NCBI RefSeq assembly: GCF_001937195.1 | Contig: NZ_MSDO01000007.1 | Coordinates: 1-64,000, forward strand | DNA length: 64,000 nt | Reading direction: 5' to 3' | DNA from: Salinicola socius | GTDB taxonomy: Bacteria > Pseudomonadota > Gammaproteobacteria > Pseudomonadales > Halomonadaceae | Shown: one piece after another, positions 26,364-35,654 of the stretch | Numbering within the stretch: the first letter of the stretch is position 1 | How the letters are laid out: every line of letters starts with the position of its first letter | The notes under the pieces: generated by a model | Seen by the model: only the letters and a program-made list of their open reading frames with translations | Told to the model about the DNA's origin: nothing | Database searches by the model: none | Position numbers and translations under genes: made by a program

Positions 26364-27359
26364 TCAGCCCCGTTTTGCCAGCCGCTGGGCGATCGCCGTC
26401 ATCAGCTGGGCGGCAATATCGGTGCCGCGCTGATCGTCGATCTCGCGCACGCAGGTCGGGCTGGTGACGTTGATCGCGGTGATGTAGTCGCCGATCACGT
26501 CGAGACCGACGAACAGCAGCCCCTTCTCGCGAATCATCGGCTGCACCTGTTCGACCAGCCAGTAGTCGCGGTCGGTCAGCTCGCGGGAGACGCCGCGGCC
26601 GCCGGCGGCCAGATTGCCACGCGTCTCGCCGGCGCTGGGAATGCGCGCCAGACCGTAGGGCACCGGTTCACCGTCGATCAGCAGAATCCGGGTATCGCCA
26701 TCCTTGATCTCCGGCAGGTAGCGCTGGGCCATGATCTGGCGCTGACCGCGCTCGGTGAGCTGCTCGATCACCGCGCCGAGATTGCGGCCCTCGGGGCCGA
26801 TATGGAAGATGCCGGTACCGCCCATGCCGTCCAGCGGCTTGAAGATGGTATCGCCATGTTCGGCCTGGAAGGCGCGCAGCACGGCATCGCGGCAGGAGAC
26901 CACCGTCGGCGGAATGCAGTGGGCGAACTGCTGCGCGAATAGTTTCTCGTTGCACTCGAACAGCGCTCGGGTCGGGTTGACCACCAGCGTGCCTTCCCGC
27001 TCGGCGAACGCCAGCAGGTGCACCGCGTTGAGAAAGTGGCTGTCCACCGGCGGATCCTTGCGCATCAGGATCACGTCGAGCTCGGCAAGCGCCATGGACT
27101 CGCGCTCGCCCAGTTCAAACCAGTGCTGCGGATCGCGATACACCTTGAGCGGACGCACGCTGCCCATCGCCCGCCCTTCGTAGAGGTAGAGGTCTTCCTG
27201 CTCGAGATAGTGGAGCGACCAGCCCAGCGCCTCCGCCGCCCACAACAGGGCCAGGGTGGTGTCCTTCTTGTAGGTGATGTCGGCGATGGGATCCATCACC
27301 ACGCCGAGTTTTACCGTGTCGGATTTCAACGCGCTCGATGTCGACGTGCCTTGGCTCAT
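26364..27359 (-). CDS. gshB: Glutathione synthetase
   Basis: 331 aa, ATP-grasp enzyme joining gamma-glutamylcysteine and glycine. KLGVVMDPIADITYKKDTTL at the N-terminus, FKPLDGMGGTGIF in the ATP-grasp loop and FVGLDVIGDYITAINVTSPT near the C-terminus are diagnostic. The start MSQGTS at 27359 is preferred; the frame runs 17 codons upstream without support. First gene of the gshB-yqgE-ruvX group. Confidence 0.95.
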   Translation of the reverse strand: MSQGTSTSSALKSDTVKLGVVMDPIADITYKKDTTLALLWAAEALGWSLHYLEQEDLYLYEGRAMGSVRPLKVYRDPQHWFELGERESMALAELDVILMRKDPPVDSHFLNAVHLLAFAEREGTLVVNPTRALFECNEKLFAQQFAHCIPPTVVSCRDAVLRAFQAEHGDTIFKPLDGMGGTGIFHIGPEGRNLGAVIEQLTERGQRQIMAQRYLPEIKDGDTRILLIDGEPVPYGLARIPSAGETRGNLAAGGRGVSRELTDRDYWLVEQVQPMIREKGLLFVGLDVIGDYITAINVTSPTCVREIDDQRGTDIAAQLMTAIAQRLAKRG

Positions 27360-27540
27360 TGATCGGATTCCCCAAAAGACTTGAATGGGCCGCAGTATGA
27401 CGCAGCTCACCTATCATCTACAGGGGGATTGCAGGGGTGATCGAGGTGGGCGATCGAGGCGACCGATCTCCTCGATCCGCCATCGCACTCTTGCGGGACT
27501 CATGGCCAGCAGGAAAAAGGCACCGAAACGACCAACGTAT

Positions 27541-27552
27541 AATGTATACATT
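27541..27552. promoter_or_regulatory. AATGTATACATT perfect palindrome upstream of the TRAP operon
   Basis: A 12-bp perfect palindrome sharing the GTATAC core of the purine and hydroxyproline sites, in the gene-free stretch 27360-27782, about 230 bp upstream of dctP. I saw no other convincing feature in that stretch. The outer bases differ (AAT/ATT instead of TTG/CAA), so a different FCD regulator may bind. Confidence 0.45.
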
Positions 27553-27782
27553 GACTGTTTGAGCGCAATCTCCGTAATGAAGAGTATCGGACGATGGACG
27601 GAAAAGGATCGCTTCGTCTCTCTGCCTCGGCGCCGTCGCTAACCCTGGGTCGCCGTTTTCCGACGGCGCTTGAGGATTCGGCGCCGGTCTCTTCAACAGG
27701 CACTGCACCTGACGCCAGTGTCTCGGCGCATCGCTCAGCGAAGTGATGCGCCAACGGATGCCCCTACTCGGAGATCGCCCGC

Positions 27783-28790
27783 ATGACTGCCCAGAGCTCG
27801 ACGTCGCACCCCCTTCTCACCAGCCTGCTGACGGCGGTACTCATTGTGCCCTCCGCCAATGCCCTGGCCGCCACCACGCTCAATTTCGCCCACACTCATC
27901 CGGTGGAAGACGCTCAGCATCTCGCAGCGGAGCACTTCGCCGAACTCGTCGACGAGCGCAGCGGCGGTGAGCTGCAGATTCGCGTCTTTCCCAGCGGCCA
28001 ACTGGGCAGCGATAACGCCCTGGTCGCCAGTGCCCGCGGCGGCCAGGTCGATATCGTGCTGACCGGCAATCCTTACTACACCGGGCTGGTCGGTGAACTG
28101 AACGTTCTCGATCTGCCGTTTCTGTTCGACAACTACGCGCAAGCGTATGCCGTACTGGATGGCGAGATCGGTCAATCGCTGCTGGCCAAGCTGGGGGATC
28201 ACGACCTCAAGGGCCTGGCGTTCTGGGAGATCGGCTTTCGCAACCTGACCAACTCCCGGCATCCGGTCAAGACTGCCGCCGATATCCAGGGGCTGAAGCT
28301 GCGTACCACGCCCAATCCCGCGCATATCGCCGCATTCGAAGCGCTGGGGGCCAACCCGACGCCGATGCCGTTCACCGAACTGTTCACGGCGCTGGAAACG
28401 CGCACCGTGGACGGTCAGGAAAACCCGGTCAGCCTGATCCGCTCGGCCAACCTCTATGAAGTTCAGGACTACCTGTCGCTGACGGCTCATGCCTATACCG
28501 CGGCGCCACTGGTGATGAACAAGGCCAAGTTCGAGGGCCTGAGTCCGGAATATCAAAAGCTTCTGGTGCAGGCGTCCATCGATTCCGCGACGTTCGAGCG
28601 TGAGGAACTGGCCAAGCGCCTGACCGGAGATCTGGAATTTCTCAAGCAGCAGGGCATGCAGATCGTCGAGGATCCTGATCGTGCCTCGATGCGCGACATC
28701 GTCGAAGGCCCGGTGGAGGCCAGCTTCACGGAAAAATACGGCCCCGAGTTGATCGAGGCGATCAAGGCCGCGCGCCCTGCTGGCGAATAG
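27783..28790 (+). CDS. TRAP transporter substrate-binding protein (DctP family)
   Basis: 335 aa with an N-terminal signal peptide of about 28-30 residues. Mature-domain features are LNFAHTHPVEDAQHLAAEHF, LQIRVFPSGQLGSDNALV and WEIGFRNLTNSRHPVKT. The Arg in LKLRTTPNP lies where TRAP binding proteins grip the substrate carboxylate. It delivers an organic acid to the DctQM membrane part encoded downstream. The adjacent lactonase-like amidohydrolase hints at a sugar acid or lactone-derived acid. Confidence 0.9.
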   Translation: MTAQSSTSHPLLTSLLTAVLIVPSANALAATTLNFAHTHPVEDAQHLAAEHFAELVDERSGGELQIRVFPSGQLGSDNALVASARGGQVDIVLTGNPYYTGLVGELNVLDLPFLFDNYAQAYAVLDGEIGQSLLAKLGDHDLKGLAFWEIGFRNLTNSRHPVKTAADIQGLKLRTTPNPAHIAAFEALGANPTPMPFTELFTALETRTVDGQENPVSLIRSANLYEVQDYLSLTAHAYTAAPLVMNKAKFEGLSPEYQKLLVQASIDSATFEREELAKRLTGDLEFLKQQGMQIVEDPDRASMRDIVEGPVEASFTEKYGPELIEAIKAARPAGE

Positions 28791-28987
28791 GGCGACGCTG
28801 CCCGGTCGACCCGGTTGCAGCGCCAACTGGCCATCGATGTCACGAGGCCGAGAAAGCCTCGATCGATGCGCGAGCGCCTGTGGCCGGTCGTCGACGACCC
28901 AGTCCTGCGGTCAGCCAATGTCAGTCGGATGCCTTCGAATCCCCGCAGGCCAAAGACATCGTTTTCGTCTCCCCGGAGAGAATGTTC

Positions 28988-29539
28988 ATGTCCAGAACGC
29001 CGAAAATCACGGCTCAACCGGGCTCGGGCTCGCTCCAGACGACGCTGATTCGTCTGTCGCGTGTTACCGAGTGGATGCTCAATCTGCTCATGGTGGTGGC
29101 GCTGGTCGCGATGATTGCGCTGGTGTTCACCAATGTCGTGCTGCGCTACGGCTTCAACAGCGGCATTTCGATCAGTGTCGAGCTATCCCGGTTTCTGTTC
29201 GTGTGGGTCATCTTTCTCGGCACGGTCGTGGGCCTGATGCGCCATGAGCATCTCAGCGTGACGACGTTCTCCGATCGCCTGCCGCAGAAGGTTCAGGGTG
29301 TACTGCGGCGTCTGGTGACACTGGCGATGCTGGGTTGCTGCCTGATGCTGGTCAAGGGCAGCTATGCGCAGACGCTGCTCAACTGGAGCGATCGGTCGCC
29401 GATCAGCGGTATCCCGGTCGGCGTCTTCTATCTTGCCGCGCTGATCGCCGGCGTGCTGATGTCGCTGATCCTGATATTCCGGTTGCTGACGCCGAGGCAC
29501 CTGCAGTCGCTGCCGAAAAACACGGAGATGGCGCCATGA
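28988..29539 (+). CDS. TRAP transporter small membrane subunit (DctQ family)
   Basis: 183 aa with four hydrophobic segments, including VALVAMIALVFTNVVLRYGF and SRFLFVWVIFLGTVVGL. I chose ATG 28988 because the GGAGAGA stands 7-9 bases before it; ATG 28982 is too close to that site. Its TGA overlaps the ATG of dctM (29536-29539), showing coupled translation. Confidence 0.87.
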   Translation: MSRTPKITAQPGSGSLQTTLIRLSRVTEWMLNLLMVVALVAMIALVFTNVVLRYGFNSGISISVELSRFLFVWVIFLGTVVGLMRHEHLSVTTFSDRLPQKVQGVLRRLVTLAMLGCCLMLVKGSYAQTLLNWSDRSPISGIPVGVFYLAALIAGVLMSLILIFRLLTPRHLQSLPKNTEMAP

Positions 29540-30816
29540 CGATCGGACTGTTCCTCGCCTCGCTATTGGCATCGATCGGCCTCAGCCTGCCGATCGCGTT
29601 CGCCCTGCTGGTCAGCGCCATCGTGCTGATGCTGCATCTGGGGCTGTTCGATTCGCAGATTCTGGCTCAGAACCTGGTCAACGGCGCCGACAGCTACACG
29701 CTGCTGGCGATTCCCTTCTTCCTGGTGGCCGGCGAGGTCATGGCGCAGGGTGGGCTGTCGAAGCGCATCGTGCTGCTGGCGATGAGCATGGTCGGGCATC
29801 GCAAGGGCGGGCTCGGCTTCGTTGCCATCTTCGCTGCCATCGTCATGGCCAGCCTGTCCGGTTCGGCCGTCGCCGATACCGCGGCGCTGGGTTCCATGCT
29901 GCTGCCGATGATGCGTCAGGCGGGTTATCCCCAAGGCCGCTCGGCCGGGCTGATGGCGGCTGGCGGGATCATCGCGCCGATCATCCCGCCGTCGATTCCG
30001 CTGATCATCATCGGGGTGGCCGGCAGCATCTCGATCAGCAAGCTGTTCCTGGCCGGTATCGTGCCAGGGCTGATCATGGGGGTGACCCTGGTATTGATGT
30101 GGATGTTCATCACCCGCAAGGAGGATCTGGTGGTGGCGAAGAAGGCCACCGGTGCCGAGCGGTTGACCGCGCTGCGCCAGAGCTTCTGGGCCATATTGCT
30201 GCCGGTGATCATCATCGGCGGCATCAAGACCGGCATTTTCACCCCCACCGAGGCCGGTGTCGTGGCGGCGGTCTACGCCATGCTGGTGTCCACCCTGATC
30301 TATCGGGAACTCGATCTCGGCGGGCTGTACCAGGTGCTGGTGCAGGCCGCGCGCAACACGGCCGTGGTGATGTTCCTGGTGGCGGCGGCCAGCGTCGCCT
30401 CGTGGCTGATCAGCATTGCCCAACTGCCGATGATGGTGGCGGATCTGCTGGCGCCGCTGGCCGACAGTCCACGCCTTTTGATGCTGGCCATCATGGCCAT
30501 CGTGCTGATCGTCGGCATGGTGATGGACCTGACCCCGACCATTCTGGTGCTGACCCCGATCCTGATGCCGATCGTCAAGATCGCCGGCATCGACCCGGTC
30601 TACTTCGGCATCATGTTCGTGCTCAATTGCGCCATCGGCCTGATCACGCCGCCGGTGGGCAACGTGCTCAACGTCATCACCAGCGTGGGGCAGCTCAAGT
30701 TCGAGAAGGCCGTGATGGGCGTGCTGCCCTTCGTCATGGCCTATGTCGTGCTGTTGCTGCTGTTCGTGGCGTTCCCGCAAATCATCACCGTGCCGCTGTA
30801 CTGGCTGGCAAACTGA
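29536..30816 (+). CDS. TRAP transporter large membrane subunit (DctM family)
   Basis: 426 aa, about 12 transmembrane segments. Family motifs include AIPFFLVAGEVMAQGGLSKR, MASLSGSAVADTAALGSMLL and the GGIIAPIIPPSIPLIIIG loop. Forms the sodium-driven channel with DctQ. It starts with a 4-bp overlap and is followed after 10 bp by the amidohydrolase gene. Confidence 0.92.
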   Translation: MTIGLFLASLLASIGLSLPIAFALLVSAIVLMLHLGLFDSQILAQNLVNGADSYTLLAIPFFLVAGEVMAQGGLSKRIVLLAMSMVGHRKGGLGFVAIFAAIVMASLSGSAVADTAALGSMLLPMMRQAGYPQGRSAGLMAAGGIIAPIIPPSIPLIIIGVAGSISISKLFLAGIVPGLIMGVTLVLMWMFITRKEDLVVAKKATGAERLTALRQSFWAILLPVIIIGGIKTGIFTPTEAGVVAAVYAMLVSTLIYRELDLGGLYQVLVQAARNTAVVMFLVAAASVASWLISIAQLPMMVADLLAPLADSPRLLMLAIMAIVLIVGMVMDLTPTILVLTPILMPIVKIAGIDPVYFGIMFVLNCAIGLITPPVGNVLNVITSVGQLKFEKAVMGVLPFVMAYVVLLLLFVAFPQIITVPLYWLAN

Positions 30817-30826
30817 GGCCCCTCCC

Positions 30827-31765
30827 ATGAGCGAACAGCTCCTGATCGACAGCCATCACCACTTCTGGGCGCTGGATGGCAGCGTGCACTATCCGTGGCT
30901 CGAGGATGAGATCGACGATCACTTCTTCCTCGGCGATTACGCCCCGATCCGCCGGCCGTTCCTGCCGGCGGACCTCCGGGCGCTGGTTCCGCCCGGCTAT
31001 CGCCTGGCGGGCACCGTGCACTGCGAGGCCGAAGCCGCGCGCCGCGAGCCGGAAGTGGAAACCCGCTGGCTGACGCAGCTGGCCGAGCAACAGGGGCTGC
31101 CGGTGGCACTGGTCGGCTGGGCCGCCTTTGCCGACCCGGGCTGTGAAACGCAGCTCGATCGCCAGAGGGAGTCGCCGCTGTTTCGTGGCGTGCGCGCCAA
31201 GCCGGTGACGGCGGCGAGACCGGATCAGTACGCCGCCACGCTTGGCGCGCCGGGCTCGCTGCAGGATTCGGGCTGGACCCGCGGGCTGCGTCTGCTGGAG
31301 GACCGCGAGCTGTCCTGGGATCTGCGGGTGCCGGCCTGGCACCTTGCGGATGCCGCCAGGGCGCTGGAAGAGACCCCCAGCCTGCGCGTGATTCTCAACC
31401 ATACCGGCCTGCCCTGGGACCGCAGTGAAGCAGGGCTGGAACACTGGCGCGAGGGAATGCGGGCGCTGGCCGCCAACCCCAATGTCGCGGTCAAGCTTTC
31501 GGAGCTGGGAAGCCCCATGGCCGCTTGGGACGAGCAGCGAAATATTGCACTGCTCGCCGAGACCATCGACATCTTCGGCCCCGAGCGCTGCCTCTTTGCC
31601 AGCAACTTCCCGGTCACCGGACTCAACGTCAGCTACGCGACCTGGCTCGCCATGGTCGAGCAGGCCATCGCCGACGCCGATGCCGGCCCCGGCGCCCGCC
31701 AGGCGGTCCTGCACGACAGCGCCGTCCACTGGTATCGGCTTCCCGACCCGCGGATCACGGGCTAG
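30827..31765 (+). CDS. Amidohydrolase_2 family hydrolase, lactonase-like
   Basis: 312 aa, TIM-barrel amidohydrolase of the L-fuconolactonase/2-pyrone-4,6-dicarboxylate lactonase group. The N-terminal metal motif is His10-x-His12 in IDSHHHFWALDG; downstream are LNHTGLP, VKLSELG and FASNFPV, which mark the barrel strands of this family. It follows dctM by 10 bp, so it very likely acts on the TRAP substrate or its first oxidation product, opening a lactone in sugar-acid breakdown. The sugar is unknown. Confidence 0.82.
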   Translation: MSEQLLIDSHHHFWALDGSVHYPWLEDEIDDHFFLGDYAPIRRPFLPADLRALVPPGYRLAGTVHCEAEAARREPEVETRWLTQLAEQQGLPVALVGWAAFADPGCETQLDRQRESPLFRGVRAKPVTAARPDQYAATLGAPGSLQDSGWTRGLRLLEDRELSWDLRVPAWHLADAARALEETPSLRVILNHTGLPWDRSEAGLEHWREGMRALAANPNVAVKLSELGSPMAAWDEQRNIALLAETIDIFGPERCLFASNFPVTGLNVSYATWLAMVEQAIADADAGPGARQAVLHDSAVHWYRLPDPRITG

Positions 31766-31798
31766 GACTCGCGCTACAGACCCGCGCTACAGACCCGC

Positions 31799-34054
31799 TT
31801 AGCGAACGCTCGGGCTGTCGCTCAGCCGGTCCCATAGAAAGCGCCACGCCAATGCGCTCAGCTTCGCCCGCTGGGCGTTGTCCGCCGCGCCGCCGTGGCC
31901 GCCTTCGGTATTCTCGAAATAGTGGACGTCGTTCGCACCCATCGCCGCCATTTTCGCCATCATCTTGCGGGCATGGCCGGGATGGACGCGATCGTCGCGG
32001 GTCGAGGTGGTGAACAGCACCGCCGGGTAGTCCACGCCTTCGCGCAGGTTGTGGTAGGGCGAAGACTCCTTGAGGAAGTCGTCCCAGTCGGCGCTGTCCG
32101 GGTCGCCGTATTCCGCCATCCACGAGGCACCCGCCAGCAGCTGGTGATAGCGCTGCATGTCCAGCAGCGGCACTTCGCAGACTGCGGCTGCGAACAGATC
32201 CGGATAGCGGGTGATCATGTTGCCCACCAGCAGCCCGCCGTTGGAGCCGCCCTGAATGCCGAGCTGTGCCGGGGTGGTGATGCCAGTGGCGACAAGATCC
32301 TGGGCGACGGCGGCGAAATCCTCGAACGCCTTGTGGCGTTCGCCCTGGAGCGCGGCACGATGCCAGCGCGGGCCATACTCGCCGCCGCCGCGAATGTTGG
32401 CGACCACGTAGGCGCCGCCACGCGAAAGCCAACTGCGCCCGGCCCCGGCAATGTAGTGCGGTGTCAGTGATATCTCGAAGCCGCCGTAGCCGTAGAGCAG
32501 CGTCGGCATAGGCGCCGCCGGCCCATCATTGCCGTTCGTCGAGCCTTCACCGCCGGCCGGCAATACCAGAAAGTAGGGAATCGACGTGCCGTCCAGGCTG
32601 GTGGCGAAACGCTGCGTCACCTGCATGCCGTCGGTCTCGAAGAAGCCCGGCGCCCGCTTGATCGTTTCCGCGGCGCGCGCTTTGCCCGTCGATTGGGTCT
32701 GTGCCAGATCCATCTTCAATAGCGATGTCGGCGTGAGATAGTCGGTGACGATCAGGAAAACCTCGTCGCTCTCTTCATCGTCCACCGCCGCAATCCCGAT
32801 CTCGCCGGTGGCGGGCAAGCCGTCCAGCGGACGCGGCGACCAGTCGGCGCCCTGCCCCGGCGTCAGCACCTGCAGCCGGTGTTTGACGTCCTCGAGGATA
32901 TCCAGCACCAGGTAATGGCGCGTCCACTCGAACCCTTCCAGCGAGCGGTGCGCATCCGGCGTGAACAGCGTGGTGAAATCACGGCCACCGCGCTTGAAAC
33001 TCTCGTAGTCGATCGCCAGCAGCGCGCCGCTTTGGAAATTCAGGTCGTTTTCCTCGATCCGCCAGTCGTCGCGCAGATGGACCAGCAGCCATTCACGATG
33101 CACCACCGCCTGCGCCGACAGCGGTACCTCGATGGGGAACGCCTCGCCGTCCGGCATCAGCTCGATCAGTCGCTGCTCGTAGAATGCCAGCGCATGGTGA
33201 ATGAAGTCGCGCTCGAAACCGCGAGTGCTGTCGTGGAACGCCAGCGCCATCAGGTCCTGTTCGGCGGCCTCGAAGATCGTCTCCGCCGCAGCCATCGGCT
33301 CGCCCCGGCGCCAGCGCTTGACCAGGCGGGGGTAGCCAGAACTGGTCAAAGCGCTTTCACCCGAGCTCGATGTACCGAAATCGGTGTAGACGAACACCGT
33401 GTCGCGGTCGATCCAACTCATGCCGCCCTTGGCCTCCGGGCGCTCGAAACCGGCCTCTCCATGGTCGTCACGCCCGATCCAGCGCCTCCTGATCAGATCG
33501 AACTCGCGGGTCACATCGGCATCCGCGCCGCCGCGGGAGAGCGAGACCAGCGCGCGCTCCCACGGTCCACCCGGCTGCTCCGGCTCCAGACAACTGGCAC
33601 CGTGCCAGACCCAGTTCTCGCCCTCGGCGGTGTTGAGCGCATCGACGTCGATCAGCACGTCCCACTCCGGCCGCGGCTGGCGGTAGGATTCCCAGGTGGT
33701 GCGACGCCACAGCCCGCGCGGATGTTCGGCGTCCTGCCAGAAGTTGTAGTAATGCTCGCCGCGCTTGACCACGAACGGGATCCGATCGTCGGCGTCGAGA
33801 ATCTCCCGCAGGCCGCTCTCCAGCGACTCGAACTCGGCGTTTTCGAAGCGCTCGAGCGTCCGGCGGTTCTGCGTCTCGACCCAGGCCAGCGCCTCGGCGC
33901 TGTCGACCGCTTCCAGCCAGCGATGAGGGTCGCTGTCTGTATGATCGACGCCTGTATGATCGACGCCTGAGTGGTCGATGCCTGTGCGACCGTCGCCGGT
34001 TTCACCGGAGGCGGAATCGGCGGATTGATAAAGATGGAGAGGAAAATGAAACAT
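31799..34054 (-). CDS. Prolyl oligopeptidase family serine peptidase (S9A)
   Basis: 751 aa. An N-terminal beta-propeller precedes the alpha/beta-hydrolase domain. The catalytic triad is Ser604 in GGSNGG, Asp688 in TSTRDDRVHP and His720 in EGGHGG. The conserved family start DPHRWLEAVDSAEALAW begins only near residue 47; before it lies a low-complexity extension with short (G/V)DH(S/T) repeats. The ATG at 34054 is preceded by GAGG; the frame runs another 97 codons upstream into the gntP promoter region and is not supported. No signal peptide is evident, so it probably cleaves small peptides in the cytosol. Confidence 0.87.
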   Translation of the reverse strand: MFHFPLHLYQSADSASGETGDGRTGIDHSGVDHTGVDHTDSDPHRWLEAVDSAEALAWVETQNRRTLERFENAEFESLESGLREILDADDRIPFVVKRGEHYYNFWQDAEHPRGLWRRTTWESYRQPRPEWDVLIDVDALNTAEGENWVWHGASCLEPEQPGGPWERALVSLSRGGADADVTREFDLIRRRWIGRDDHGEAGFERPEAKGGMSWIDRDTVFVYTDFGTSSSGESALTSSGYPRLVKRWRRGEPMAAAETIFEAAEQDLMALAFHDSTRGFERDFIHHALAFYEQRLIELMPDGEAFPIEVPLSAQAVVHREWLLVHLRDDWRIEENDLNFQSGALLAIDYESFKRGGRDFTTLFTPDAHRSLEGFEWTRHYLVLDILEDVKHRLQVLTPGQGADWSPRPLDGLPATGEIGIAAVDDEESDEVFLIVTDYLTPTSLLKMDLAQTQSTGKARAAETIKRAPGFFETDGMQVTQRFATSLDGTSIPYFLVLPAGGEGSTNGNDGPAAPMPTLLYGYGGFEISLTPHYIAGAGRSWLSRGGAYVVANIRGGGEYGPRWHRAALQGERHKAFEDFAAVAQDLVATGITTPAQLGIQGGSNGGLLVGNMITRYPDLFAAAVCEVPLLDMQRYHQLLAGASWMAEYGDPDSADWDDFLKESSPYHNLREGVDYPAVLFTTSTRDDRVHPGHARKMMAKMAAMGANDVHYFENTEGGHGGAADNAQRAKLSALAWRFLWDRLSDSPSVR
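33939..33998. repeat. In-frame 15-bp tandem repeat in the peptidase gene
   Basis: Four units at 33939, 33954, 33969 and 33984. The first two are identical (GTATGATCGACGCCT) and the others degenerate. On the minus strand they encode a five-residue repeat of the form G-V-D-H-T. The multiple-of-three length lets copy number change without a frameshift. Confidence 0.88.
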
Positions 34055-34249
34055 GCGATGCCTCGATGACAGGGTAACTGCCATCGAGGTTAGCACGCGC
34101 GTCCTCGAACGGCGGAAAGGCCGAGGCTGCTCGACATCTTTGTCGAACATTTCCAACGCTTGGTCCGACATGCAAACCAACGTCGTATTTTTCATGACAG
34201 CCGTTCGTGCAACCGTGGGAGCGCACCACTCACTCCCGGAGAAAGCCTC

Positions 34250-35629
34250 ATGGACGACTGGACGCAGACCCTGACGGCAGCACCGCTGCTGGGCATTGCC
34301 GCGGCGGCGATCGCGCTGCTGCTGATCTTGATCATCCGCTTTCATCTACACGCCTTTCCGACGCTGGTCCTGGTCAGCCTGCTGACCGCATTCGCCACCG
34401 GCATTCCCGCCGGCGCCATCGTCGATACCATGACCGACAGTTTCGCCGGCACGCTGGGCTCGGTGGCGCTGCTGGTCGGTTTCGGTGCGATGCTGGGCAA
34501 GCTGGTGGAGCACTCCGGCGGCGCTCAGGTACTGTCCGAGAAGATGGTGTCGCTGTTCGGCGAGGCCCGGGCACCGTTCGCGCTGGGCATCGCGTCGCTG
34601 ATCATGGGTTTCCCGATCTTCTTCGATGCCGGCCTGATCGTGATGCTGCCGATCATCTTCGCCGTGGCCAAGCGCCTGGGCGGCCCGGTGCTGCTCTATG
34701 CGCTGCCGGCGGCAGCGGCGTTCTCGGTGATGCACGTGTTCGTGCCGCCGCACCCCGGCCCGGTCACCGCCACCGAGCTCTACGGCGCCAATCTGGGTCT
34801 GGTGCTGCTGGTGGGGATCATCATCGCCTTTCCGATGTGGTATCTCTCCGGCTATCTGTGGGGGCGCTTCGCCGCCAGCCGCTTCGACTTCAAGCTGGAA
34901 GTGAGCCTGTTCGGCGGCCAGGACGACGACGAAATGGAGAATCCGCCCAGCGTGGGCACGGTCATCGGGCTGCTGCTGCTGCCGCTGGCACTGATCTTCC
35001 TCAATACCGGGCTCGACTTCGCCCGCGCCGCTGGCGTGGCTGACAGCGACGCCACCTGGTTCCAGTTTCTCTCCTCGCTGGGCGAGACCCCGATCGCACT
35101 GCTGATCTCGGTGCTGGTGGCGATCTACGTGCTGGGCAGCCGTCGCGGCGAAGGCGGCAGCGCGCTGGAGAAGATCGTCGACTCCTCGCTGGGGCCGATC
35201 TGCTCGGTGATCCTGATCACCGGCGCCGGCGGCATGTTCGGCGGCGTGCTGCAGGCGTCAGGGATCGGCGATGCGCTGTCGGATTCGATGAGCGACCTGG
35301 GCCTGCCGGTGATCGGCGCTGCGTATCTCGTCGCGGTGGTCATGCGACTGGCGCAGGGCTCCGCCACCGTGGCACTGGTCACCGCCGCCGGGCTGATGGC
35401 ACCGGCCGTTTCCGGCGGCGATTTTTCCGCCATGCAGATCGTCGCGATCACGCTGGCCACCGCCGCCGGCTCGGTATTCGCCGGCCACGTCAACGATTCC
35501 GGCTTCTGGCTGGTGGGTCGCCTGCTGGGCATGGACGTCAAGACCACGCTGATGACCTGGACCGTGCAGCAGGCGCTGGAATCGGTGATCGGGTTCATAT
35601 TGGCCTGCGCGGTCTATCTGATCTTCTAG
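34250..35629 (+). CDS. GntP-family gluconate/sugar-acid:H+ symporter
   Basis: 459 aa, about 12-14 transmembrane segments. Diagnostic stretches are LVGFGAMLGKLVEHSGGAQ, MGFPIFFDAGLIVMLPIIF, VFVPPHPGPVTAT and the C-terminal FAGHVNDSGFWLVGR. The ATG at 34250 follows CCGGAGAAAGC. It is 25 bp upstream of a gluconate 5-dehydrogenase gene, which supports gluconate or 5-ketogluconate as substrate. Confidence 0.92.
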   Translation: MDDWTQTLTAAPLLGIAAAAIALLLILIIRFHLHAFPTLVLVSLLTAFATGIPAGAIVDTMTDSFAGTLGSVALLVGFGAMLGKLVEHSGGAQVLSEKMVSLFGEARAPFALGIASLIMGFPIFFDAGLIVMLPIIFAVAKRLGGPVLLYALPAAAAFSVMHVFVPPHPGPVTATELYGANLGLVLLVGIIIAFPMWYLSGYLWGRFAASRFDFKLEVSLFGGQDDDEMENPPSVGTVIGLLLLPLALIFLNTGLDFARAAGVADSDATWFQFLSSLGETPIALLISVLVAIYVLGSRRGEGGSALEKIVDSSLGPICSVILITGAGGMFGGVLQASGIGDALSDSMSDLGLPVIGAAYLVAVVMRLAQGSATVALVTAAGLMAPAVSGGDFSAMQIVAITLATAAGSVFAGHVNDSGFWLVGRLLGMDVKTTLMTWTVQQALESVIGFILACAVYLIF

Positions 35630-35654
35630 AGCACTCACCGATACGAGGACAACG

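Noticed and set aside
29563-30828. 421-codon minus-strand frame opposite dctM
   Set aside because: His/Gln/Asp-rich low-complexity translation. It mirrors the codon bias of the transporter on the other strand.
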